From Hymenobacter polaris (lineage in GTDB: Bacteria; Bacteroidota; Bacteroidia; Cytophagales; Hymenobacteraceae), in NCBI RefSeq assembly GCF_012927305.1, contig NZ_JABBGH010000001.1, positions 2,232,001 to 2,296,000 on the forward strand: a DNA stretch of 64,000 bases, given 5' to 3'. Of this stretch, positions 35,492 to 42,062 are shown in pieces; within the stretch, counting starts at the first letter, position 1; every line of letters begins with the position of its first letter. The notes under the pieces were generated by a model. That model was not told the origin of the DNA, did no database searches, and was given only the letters and a program-made list of their open reading frames with translations. The position numbers and the translations under genes were made by a program.

Positions 35492-35808
35492 ATGCCCTAC
35501 GAAACCGGCACCAGCGGCAACCCTACCGACAGCGCCAACACAGCCATCGCTGCCGCTCGCGAAGTCAGTACCGCTGCCCTAGGCGGGGCCAATGCGGTAA
35601 AGCTGGTCGCCCAGCTTGATGGTTTGACCAGCAAGGATTGCTATAGATGCCTACATGAAGCTAGCCGAGTTCGTAACCCCGAAGTTGCAACGCACCGCCC
35701 TAACCGCCGAGCAGGAACGGGGGCTGGTAAAAGTTACGCTGCATATCAACGGCACTCCTACGCAACGGGCCACCAACGCCCACAATGCTACCAAGCTGCT
35801 GAACTGAC
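35492..35808 (+). pseudogene. Frameshifted terminase-small-subunit-like (DUF5681-style) gene
   Basis: The first frame opens MPYETGTSGNPTDSANTAIA, like proteins starting with F-x-x-G-x-SGNP found beside phage terminases. Around 35640 the sense moves to another frame, which reads AIDAYMKLAEFVTPKLQRTA and ends at a TGA at 35806-35808. The Y-K-L-x-E-x-VTPKLQRT phrase is typical of the same proteins. A one-step frameshift therefore inactivates the gene. It is probably a prophage or plasmid relic. Confidence 0.55.
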
Positions 35809-35826
35809 TACAGAGCCGCCAGCATG

Positions 35827-35868
35827 AAAAAGCCCCGCACCCTCAAATTTGAGGAACGCGGGGCTTTT
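35827..35868. terminator. Strong bidirectional terminator
   Basis: AAAAAGCCCCGC pairs with GCGGGGCTTTT around an inner CCTCAAATTTGAGG palindrome, giving A and T runs on both sides. It lies just after the frameshifted gene. Confidence 0.85.
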
Positions 35869-36025
35869 ACCATTAGGTAGAGCTGGCAACTACAAATCCG
35901 TGGTCTGGGCAAAGGTGCAGGCCGGCCACTTTTTACCCGACTGGCTTTAAAGCAAGTTGTTGAAGACTATAAGCAAGTAAGCTAATTGCTAGGGTGTGAA
36001 TCCCTACATGTACCCTTGAAAAATA

Positions 36026-36058
36026 AAAACCCCGTTTCTGCACTAGAAACAGGGTTTT
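36026..36058. terminator. Terminator downstream of the tRNA gene
   Basis: AAAACCCCGTTTC pairs with GAAACAGGGTTTT across a 7-base loop. It lies directly after the 3' end of the minus-strand tRNA and ends in a T run on that strand. Confidence 0.8.
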
Positions 36059-36060
36059 CG

Positions 36061-36134
36061 TGGGCCCACTTGGAATCGAACCAAGGACCTGCTGATTATG
36101 AGTCAGCTGCTCTAACCGATTGAGCTATAGGCCC
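36061..36134 (-). tRNA. tRNA with CAT anticodon (Met elongator or Ile2)
   Basis: The 74-nt cloverleaf is complete. The acceptor stem GGGCCTA pairs with TGGGCCC, the anticodon arm is CTGA-CTCATAA-TCAG, and the T-loop is GGTTCGATTCC. The anticodon is CAT. The acceptor stem resembles that of Bacteroidetes tRNA-Ile, so this may be the tRNA-Ile2 whose C34 is modified to lysidine, but elongator tRNA-Met cannot be excluded. CCA is not encoded. Confidence 0.93.
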
Positions 36135-36273
36135 GGCAGCTAGCCCCAGGGGCAGCCGACGGCACGAAGTTACGATAGCAGGCGCAATTGCGTGTGCAGT
36201 TTTAGTGGCGCGGGCATCGGGTAGGCGCGACCTTTGCGCGGGCCTACTCCCTAGGCGGCCCGCTTGCTACCCC

Positions 36274-36936
36274 ATGCTTCCCAACTTGCTTTTCGATTTT
36301 GGCGGCGTCCTTATCGACTTGGATATTGCTCGCACGCCGGCTGCTTTTGCCCGCCTGAGCCGGCGCGGCCAAGCGGCCGAGTACAGTCAAACAGCCCAGG
36401 CCGAGCTGTTTGACCTCTTCGAGACCGGCCAGACGACGCCGGGCGAGTTTCGGGCGGCGCTGCGGGCTGCTTACGACCTGGATGCCAGCGATGCCGAAAT
36501 TGACGCGGCCTGGAATGCCTTGCTGCTCGACGTACCCGCCGAGCGGCTGGCGCTGCTGGGCGAGCTACGACGGCGCGGTCACGCCACGGCCCTGCTCAGC
36601 AATACCAACGAGCTGCACATTGCCGAAATAAACCGCCGGCTGGCCCAGCAGTATGGGTTTAAGAACGGCATTGCCGATTGCCTCGACCGGGTGTTTTACT
36701 CGCAGCAGGTGGGGCTACGCAAGCCGGGCGCGGAGATATTCCAACACGCGCTGCGCGAAATGAACTGGCAGCCGGCCGATACGTTATTCATCGAGGACAG
36801 CCCGCAGCACGTGGCCACGGCTCGCCGCCTGGGGCTACGGGTGCTGCACCTGGCCCCGCCCCTTACCCTCACCACTGCCCTGCCCGAAGCCCTGCGTGTC
36901 TTTCCCCTGGAATACCCCGCCGCCCCCGCGGCCTGA
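36274..36936 (+). CDS. HAD-family phosphatase
   Basis: A 220-residue HAD hydrolase from ATG 36274 (MLPNLLFDFGGVLIDLD). Motif I is DFGGVLID, motif II is ALLSNTNELH, and motifs III/IV are visible as GLRKPGAEIF and FIEDSPQHVATA. This matches the YihX/HAD-IA group, which removes phosphate from small sugar phosphates or nucleotides. The end overlaps the site-2 protease gene by 41 bp, so the two are co-transcribed. The substrate is not predictable. Confidence 0.9.
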   Translation: MLPNLLFDFGGVLIDLDIARTPAAFARLSRRGQAAEYSQTAQAELFDLFETGQTTPGEFRAALRAAYDLDASDAEIDAAWNALLLDVPAERLALLGELRRRGHATALLSNTNELHIAEINRRLAQQYGFKNGIADCLDRVFYSQQVGLRKPGAEIFQHALREMNWQPADTLFIEDSPQHVATARRLGLRVLHLAPPLTLTTALPEALRVFPLEYPAAPAA

Positions 36937-38161
36937 CCCCGACTACCTGCCCAGCAATAACCCTTTAGGGGGCTGGCCGGCCGATGCGGCCGAGGCAGAA
37001 CCGCCCGCCCCTACCCGCCTGGCCTGGGCGCGGCAGCGCTTCTGGCGCTACGAGCGGCCGCCGCTGCAACCCGGCTGGCGCTACGCCCTGCACCTAGGCT
37101 TGTTTTTGCTGACGCTGGCTAGCACCGTGGTGGCGGGCCTGGGGCTGATGCGTGGCACGCTGGGCGACGACTGGCTGCCGCTCGATTTGCTGGGCCTGCC
37201 CGCCACTGAGCGCTGGGTGCAGCTACGCTGGGCCCTAGGGTATGCGCTGCCGTTTGTGGGCGTGCTGGGGGTACACGAGTTTGGACACTACTTCGTGGCG
37301 CGGCGCAACCGGGTGCGCACTACGCTGCCGTTCTTCTTGCCGGTGCCGCTGGGCATTGGCACGTTTGGGGCGGTTATTCGCATCAAGGAGCGCATTTTCT
37401 CGCGGCGCCAGTTTTTTGATATTGGCATTGCCGGGCCGCTGGCGGGGCTGGCGGTGGCCGTGCCGCTACTGGCCTACGCCTTTGCCACCCTGCCCGACCC
37501 GGCGGAGTACTTGCTAGTGCAAACGCGCTGGCTGCGCCACTACCCGGCCCCCAGCTTTACGCTGGCCCACCCGCTGCTCTACCAGCTGCTAGAGCGCCTA
37601 TTTGCCGACCCGCACCGCCTGCCGCCGCCCAACCAGCTGCTGCACTACCCACTGCTACTAGCCGGCGAGCTGAGCTTATTTTTTACGGCCCTTAACCTGC
37701 TGCCCATTGGCCAGCTCGACGGCGGCCACCTGCTGTACGGACTGCTGGGGCCGCGCCGGGCGGGGCGGCTGTCGGCGGTCTTGTTCGTGGCTTTTATCTT
37801 CTACGCGGGCCTAGGGCTGTTTTCGGTGCGCAGTGGCTGGCACATGTGGCTCTACGGGGGCGTGCCCTACGCGGCTTACCTGGGGCTGGTTTTCTGGCGC
37901 CTGCTGCCGCGCCCGGCCTGGGGGCTGGCCGTGGGGGCGGCCGTGTGGCTGGGCCAAATCGCCATTACTAGCCTGTGGCCGGGCACGCTGGGGCAGCCGG
38001 GCTGGCTGCTGTTTGGGCTGCTGCTGGGGCGCCTGTCGGGCATCTACCACCCCGCTGCGCCCGACGACCGCCCCCTCAACCTAGGCCGCCAGGTGCTGGG
38101 CTGGGCCACGGTAGGGCTGTTTATCCTGTGCTTCGCACCTTCGCCGTTTGTAGCAATTTAA
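36896..38161 (+). CDS. Site-2 protease family membrane metallopeptidase (M50)
   Basis: A 421-residue integral membrane protein. The zinc motif HEFGHYF lies in a membrane segment (LGVHEFGHYFVARRN), and the second motif LNLLPIGQLDGGHLLYGLL supplies the Asp ligand, both as in M50 intramembrane proteases. A proline-rich N-terminus precedes the first helix. The GTG start overlaps the HAD gene. Such enzymes cleave membrane-bound substrates, often anti-sigma factors, but no target is visible nearby. Confidence 0.9.
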   Translation: MSFPWNTPPPPRPDPDYLPSNNPLGGWPADAAEAEPPAPTRLAWARQRFWRYERPPLQPGWRYALHLGLFLLTLASTVVAGLGLMRGTLGDDWLPLDLLGLPATERWVQLRWALGYALPFVGVLGVHEFGHYFVARRNRVRTTLPFFLPVPLGIGTFGAVIRIKERIFSRRQFFDIGIAGPLAGLAVAVPLLAYAFATLPDPAEYLLVQTRWLRHYPAPSFTLAHPLLYQLLERLFADPHRLPPPNQLLHYPLLLAGELSLFFTALNLLPIGQLDGGHLLYGLLGPRRAGRLSAVLFVAFIFYAGLGLFSVRSGWHMWLYGGVPYAAYLGLVFWRLLPRPAWGLAVGAAVWLGQIAITSLWPGTLGQPGWLLFGLLLGRLSGIYHPAAPDDRPLNLGRQVLGWATVGLFILCFAPSPFVAI

Positions 38162-38346
38162 GGAAGGGGTGCGGGCCCACGGCGCACTAACTAAGCAACG
38201 GGCTACCCACGCGGCGAGCCCGCCCTAGCCTGGGTGGCCGAGTAGCCCTTTCGCGCGCCTCTCGCACTCGGCTGGTCGCTTTAGGCGGGCATTTTCACAT
38301 TTCCTATATCGCCGCGTTTTCCGCATCTGCCCGCTGCCGCCAAGCG

Positions 38347-38354
38347 TATCTTTG
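38347..38354 (+). promoter_or_regulatory. Bacteroidetes -7 box, TATCTTTG
   Basis: An exact TAnnTTTG match 10 bp before ATG 38364. The short distance implies a very short leader. No clear -33 TTG was seen at the usual spacing. Confidence 0.5.
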
Positions 38355-38363
38355 GGTATTCGC

Positions 38364-39017
38364 ATGAAGTTTCAGCAACGCCAGCTTACCCGCACTACGC
38401 TCCTTGCCCTGCGCGAGCATGGCCTCTACGTTAGCCAGCACGATGGGCGGGGGCAGGCCGATTTGGCGGTGGAAATTCCGTACGAGGAACTGCTGCCCCT
38501 GCGCCTAGAATACCGCAAGGCCGTGCCGGCGCGGGGCTTGCGCTGGCTGGCCGTGGGCGTGCTGTGGCTGGCCGGCAACGTGGCCCGCGTGCAGTATGAC
38601 GTGGGCTATCAAGGCGGCCGGCCGCTGCCCGAAAACTTTTGGATGTTGGCTTTGGTGCTGGGCGCGGCCCTAGGGGCGGGCCTGCTTTATGCCTGGCACA
38701 ATTGGTGGCACCAGGCCATCGTGCACACTGCCCACCTGCACGTGGTGCTGGCCAACCACCCGCGCGACCGCCGCTTGCTGCAGCGCTTCGTGCAGCAGGC
38801 CCAGAGCCACACCAAGAGCTACCTGCGCCGCGAGTACGCCCCCATCAATCCCCTAGGCATCATTGAGCCGCAGCTGCGCCGTCTGGCCTGGCTACACGAG
38901 CTTGATGTGCTGAGCACCGCCGAGGCTCAGGCCCTGGCCACGCGCCTTACGGGCCGCCTGCCCGGCCGCGGCCTGCGCAGCATGGGCCAGAAGCTGGAGG
39001 CGCCCTATGTAAATTAG
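38364..39017 (+). CDS. Membrane protein of unknown function (217 residues)
   Basis: A 217-residue protein starting MKFQQRQLTRTTLLALREHG. Two membrane helices are visible (LRWLAVGVLWLAGNVA and FWMLALVLGAALGAGLLYAW). Soluble segments rich in Arg, His and Glu lie on both sides. The layout resembles small PH-like membrane proteins, but no family is claimed. It stands alone with its own promoter. A TTG start 12 bp upstream is possible but weaker. Confidence 0.7.
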   Translation: MKFQQRQLTRTTLLALREHGLYVSQHDGRGQADLAVEIPYEELLPLRLEYRKAVPARGLRWLAVGVLWLAGNVARVQYDVGYQGGRPLPENFWMLALVLGAALGAGLLYAWHNWWHQAIVHTAHLHVVLANHPRDRRLLQRFVQQAQSHTKSYLRREYAPINPLGIIEPQLRRLAWLHELDVLSTAEAQALATRLTGRLPGRGLRSMGQKLEAPYVN

Positions 39018-39170
39018 ACCGCAGAGCTAACGGATTCAACGGATTTTGGGAATGCGCTGAGTAGTGCTGCGTTAGCGGCGCGGGCTTGGCCAGAGTGGGC
39101 GGGGTTAGCTCGGCCATAACCCCAGGGGCAATTCAGTGCGTATCTCCGGTGCACCTTTTCCCTACGCGCC

Positions 39171-39524
39171 ATGAGCATTAAGCTAAATCACGCCGCCGTA
39201 ACGTTTGCCAAGGGGCTCATCAAAGACGGTAAAATCAAGAACGACCAGGGCCACTGGGGCCAGCACAACCCCGGCACCAGCCAGGAAAACAGCTACTTGA
39301 AGAGCCACGAAATTGCTGACTATGCCAAGTGGCACCTTGGCGAGGACACCAGCCTGGGCGAAGACACCAAAGGCCGCTACAAATTTCCCTACGGTGACTT
39401 CAAAACCGTGCACCGCGACGGCCTGATTGCCGCCAAGGAGCGCGCCGCCCAGCAAGGCTACCACGACATCGAGAAAGCCGCCGACGAGCTCCTGCACACC
39501 CTGGAAACCCAAGCAAATCACTGA
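39171..39524 (+). CDS. Small protein of unknown function (117 residues)
   Basis: A 117-residue soluble, Lys/His-rich protein (MSIKLNHAAVTFAKGLIKDG). It has the phrase WGQHNPGTSQENSYLKSHE, then EDTKGRYKFPYGDFKTVHRD and a helical C-terminus. I recall similar conserved hypothetical proteins in bacteria but no function. It is bracketed by AATCCG repeats and a terminator (39590-39617), so it is probably a single transcription unit. Confidence 0.7.
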   Translation: MSIKLNHAAVTFAKGLIKDGKIKNDQGHWGQHNPGTSQENSYLKSHEIADYAKWHLGEDTSLGEDTKGRYKFPYGDFKTVHRDGLIAAKERAAQQGYHDIEKAADELLHTLETQANH

Positions 39525-39589
39525 TTAACGCGGATTTTACGGATTCTGTAGACGATTCCAAAATAGCTCACCTGTGCTTATCTGCACGC

Positions 39590-39617
39590 AAAGGGCCACC
39601 CAATTGGGTGGCCTTTT
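39590..39617. terminator. Terminator
   Basis: GGCCACC pairs with GGTGGCC around CAATTG and is followed by TTTT on the plus strand; A residues on the other side make it usable in both directions. Confidence 0.8.
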
Positions 39618-39713
39618 ATGTGTATATCTTACCTCAAACTACTGCCCATCACGCGGATTTTAACCGTCCACAAAATCCGTGAAATCCGCTAAAATCCGCG
39701 CTAATCAGTGGTC

Positions 39714-40478
39714 CTATTGGAAGGGCTTGGGCTCGGGGCCGTAGGCGTCGCCGGCAGCTTCTTTGCCAATGCCGCCATCCGAGCCGTCGCCGCCGTTGTT
39801 GCGGCCGATGCCAGTGCTGTTCTTTACGTAGTTGGGGTCACCGGCTTCGCGGGCTTCATCGTAACGCTCTACCAGACCCGGAATCTCGCCGCGCAGGGTA
39901 TCAATAAACTGGTCGAAATGCTTCACCACGGTGCGCAGGTTTTTGGTTAGCTCGCGGGCAGTGCCGCTGAGCTTGCCGCCCTGGCTCTGAGTGCCATTCG
40001 GAATTTCCGACAGCGGCGTGTAGAGGCTGATGGCGCTGGTGAGGGCATCAATCTGCTCGTCCGTCACGCCTTGGTTGGCCAGCAGGGGGCGCACACCTTC
40101 GGCCGCGGCGGCAATCTCATTGAGGGCACCCAGCAGCTCGGGGCCGTACTTGGGGTCGAGCTGGTCGGGGGTGTAGCCGGCAGCGGTGGCGATGGCGGGA
40201 TTAGGCACGCTCTGGTTGAGGGCGCGCAGGCCGCGCACAATGCGGCCGGCAGCCTCTTCAGCCGCGTGCTCGGCCTGGTCGCGGGCGTCGGTGTAGTCGG
40301 CGCCGGCCACGCCACCCTGGCGGGCAGCCACTTCATCCATGGCTTGCAGGTAGCTGTTTAGCTGGTCAAACTCGGCCAGCATGTCCGGGTTGCGGGCTTC
40401 CCACTGGGGGCGCTGGTCGGTGAGCACTCGGTAGAGCTGGCGGGCCATTTTGGCGTAGGCCTCTTCGCGGTCAGTCAT
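39714..40478 (-). CDS. Helical protein of unknown function (254 residues)
   Basis: A 254-residue, almost wholly alpha-helical acidic protein with no signal peptide (MTDREEAYAKMARQLYRVL). The C-terminus is Gly/Asp-rich (GGDGSDGGIGKEA). No family is recognised. It is flanked by AATCCG repeats downstream and the palindrome at 40567 upstream, and is alone on its strand. Confidence 0.65.
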   Translation of the reverse strand: MTDREEAYAKMARQLYRVLTDQRPQWEARNPDMLAEFDQLNSYLQAMDEVAARQGGVAGADYTDARDQAEHAAEEAAGRIVRGLRALNQSVPNPAIATAAGYTPDQLDPKYGPELLGALNEIAAAAEGVRPLLANQGVTDEQIDALTSAISLYTPLSEIPNGTQSQGGKLSGTARELTKNLRTVVKHFDQFIDTLRGEIPGLVERYDEAREAGDPNYVKNSTGIGRNNGGDGSDGGIGKEAAGDAYGPEPKPFQ

Positions 40479-40566
40479 CGGAAAGGGAATTTTGGTCAGA
40501 AGAACTTTCCCCGGCTATACTCCCTAGGGCCGCGCGAGGTTGTAAAGCAAGCAACTAGAAGGAGAG

Positions 40567-40662
40567 AAAAAAGGCCGTCTTGCTGAGCTTGTCGAAGCAT
40601 CTCTCCCGAACAATGCGGCGTAGTAGAGATGCTTCGACAAGCTCAGTAGGACGGCCTTTTTT
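40567..40662. repeat. Long palindromic repeat, copy b
   Basis: Arms of about 37 bp (AAAAAGGCCGTC, then TGCTGAGCTTGTCGAAGCAT) pair with the right arm up to GACGGCCTTTTTT. A and T runs at the ends make it a likely bidirectional terminator, here after pgk. Confidence 0.9.
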
Positions 40663-40669
40663 AATCTAT

Positions 40670-41860
40670 TTACCCTAGGGCCGCCACGCCGGGCAGCTCC
40701 TTACCTTCCATAAATTCGAGCAGCGCGCCGCCGCCCGTCGAGATGTAGCTCACGCGGTTGGCGTAGCCGAGCTGCTGCACGGCGGCGGCCGAGTCGCCCC
40801 CGCCGATGAGAGAGTAGGCGCCGGCCTCGGTGGCTTCGGCCACAGCGCGGGCCACGTACTCGGTGCCCAGGCTGAAGTTGCTCATCTCAAACACGCCCAT
40901 CGGCCCGTTCCAGAGAATAGTTTTGGAGTTCAGGATGATGTCGGCAAACTGCTCGCGGGCGTCGGGGCCCAGGTCGAGGCCCATCCAGGTTTCCGGGATG
41001 GCGGTGGTGGGGGCCACGTCCACGTCGGCGTCGTTGGCAAACTTGGTGGCGACAAGGCTGTCGCCGGGCAGCACCAGGTTCACGCCCTTGGCTTTAGCCT
41101 TGTCCATCAACTCCTTAGCCAGGGGCACCTTGTCGGCTTCGAGCAGCGAGGCACCCACGGTGCCATCCAGAGCCACGGCAAAGGTGTAGGCCATGCCGCC
41201 CCCAATGAGCAGGTTATCCACCTTGTCGAGCAGGCGCTCGATGATATCGATTTTATCGGAAATCTTGGCCCCGCCCATAATGGCGGTGAATGGGCGCTCG
41301 GGGTTTTCAAGCACTTTCCGGGCGTTGTCGATTTCGCCTTGCAGTAGCAGGCCGGCCACGCGGTCTTGCGGGGCGAAGTAGTGGGCCATCGCGGCCGTGG
41401 AGGCGTGGCGGCGGTGCGCGGCGCCGAAGGCATCGTTCACGTACACGTCGCCGAGGCGGGCCAGCTTTTGCGCAAATTGCTCGTCGCCCGCTTCTTCTTC
41501 CTTGTAAAAGCGCACGTTGTCGAGCAGCAGCACCTCGCCGGGCTGCAGGGCCTGCGCCTGGGCTAGGGCCTCGTCGCTCAGCACATCGCCGCCCCACTTC
41601 ACGTCGCGCCCGTACTCCTGGCGCAGGCGCGGCAGCAGGGTTTCGAGCGAGAACTTCTTTTCGTAGCCCCCCTTGGGCCGGCCCAGGTGCGAGAGCAGCA
41701 CCACCGCGCCGCCGTCGCTCAGAATCTTGCGGATGGTAGGCGTAGCGGCCCGGATGCGGGTATCGTCGGTGATGTGCAGGTCCTTGTCGAGCGGCACGTT
41801 AAAATCGACGCGCACCACGGCGCGGTGGCCGGCGAAGTTGTAGTTGGGAATGGTGTTCAC
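40670..41860 (-). CDS. pgk: Phosphoglycerate kinase
   Basis: A 396-residue glycolytic enzyme that transfers the phosphate of 1,3-bisphosphoglycerate to ADP. Family motifs are clear: [12 protein letters not shown] near the N-terminus, [25 protein letters not shown], and the C-terminal [13 protein letters not shown] followed by [18 protein letters not shown]. Length is normal. The start codon is GTG at 41860. It is transcribed alone, with palindromes at both ends (40567 and 41931). Confidence 0.98.
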   Translation of the reverse strand: MNTIPNYNFAGHRAVVRVDFNVPLDKDLHITDDTRIRAATPTIRKILSDGGAVVLLSHLGRPKGGYEKKFSLETLLPRLRQEYGRDVKWGGDVLSDEALAQAQALQPGEVLLLDNVRFYKEEEAGDEQFAQKLARLGDVYVNDAFGAAHRRHASTAAMAHYFAPQDRVAGLLLQGEIDNARKVLENPERPFTAIMGGAKISDKIDIIERLLDKVDNLLIGGGMAYTFAVALDGTVGASLLEADKVPLAKELMDKAKAKGVNLVLPGDSLVATKFANDADVDVAPTTAIPETWMGLDLGPDAREQFADIILNSKTILWNGPMGVFEMSNFSLGTEYVARAVAEATEAGAYSLIGGGDSAAAVQQLGYANRVSYISTGGGALLEFMEGKELPGVAALG

Positions 41861-41930
41861 TTCCGGAAGCGGTTAAGTGGTTAGGTAAACGGGTGTACGG
41901 GTTTGGCGGCGCAAAGTAGCGGCCTATCCA

Positions 41931-42037
41931 CCGAACGCCTGTCATTGCGAGCCTGCGCAGCAATCGCACCTGCACAATACCCTAGGGCCGTTGTTCTGGC
42001 GCGATTGCTGCGCAGGCTCGCAATGACAGGCGTTCGG
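41931..42037. repeat. Long palindrome of a second type (TCATTGCGAGCC)
   Basis: The left arm CCGAACGCCTGTCATTGCGA and onward to CAGCAATCGC is repeated inverted on the right (GCGATTGCTGCGCAGGCTCG). The arms are about 37 bp and near-perfect, and the loop contains CCTAGG. Its core differs from the GAAGCATCTCTACC family. It lies between the divergent pgk and ddl genes. Confidence 0.9.
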
Positions 42038-42045
42038 CACCGCCG

Positions 42046-42053
42046 TACCTTTG
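42046..42053 (+). promoter_or_regulatory. Bacteroidetes -7 box, TACCTTTG
   Basis: An exact TAnnTTTG match 9 bp before the ATG of the D-Ala-D-Ala ligase gene, just beyond the palindrome. No good -33 element was seen. Confidence 0.5.
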
Positions 42054-42062
42054 CGACTAGTT

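Larger units (their letters stand above)
39019..39712. repeat. AATCCG-type dispersed repeats around a small gene
   Basis: AACGGATTCAACGGATTTTG (39029-39048), ACTGATTAACGCGGATTTTA (about 39520) and an inverted form ending AAATCCGCGCTAATCAGTGG (about 39712) flank the 117-residue gene. The last two form an inverted pair. Such ACTGATTAACGCGGATTT units are intergenic repeats; their origin is unknown. Confidence 0.6.

Noticed and set aside
36205..36273. Upstream start for the HAD phosphatase
   Set aside because: The extra 23 residues are basic and non-conserved; the family begins at MLPNLLFDFGG.
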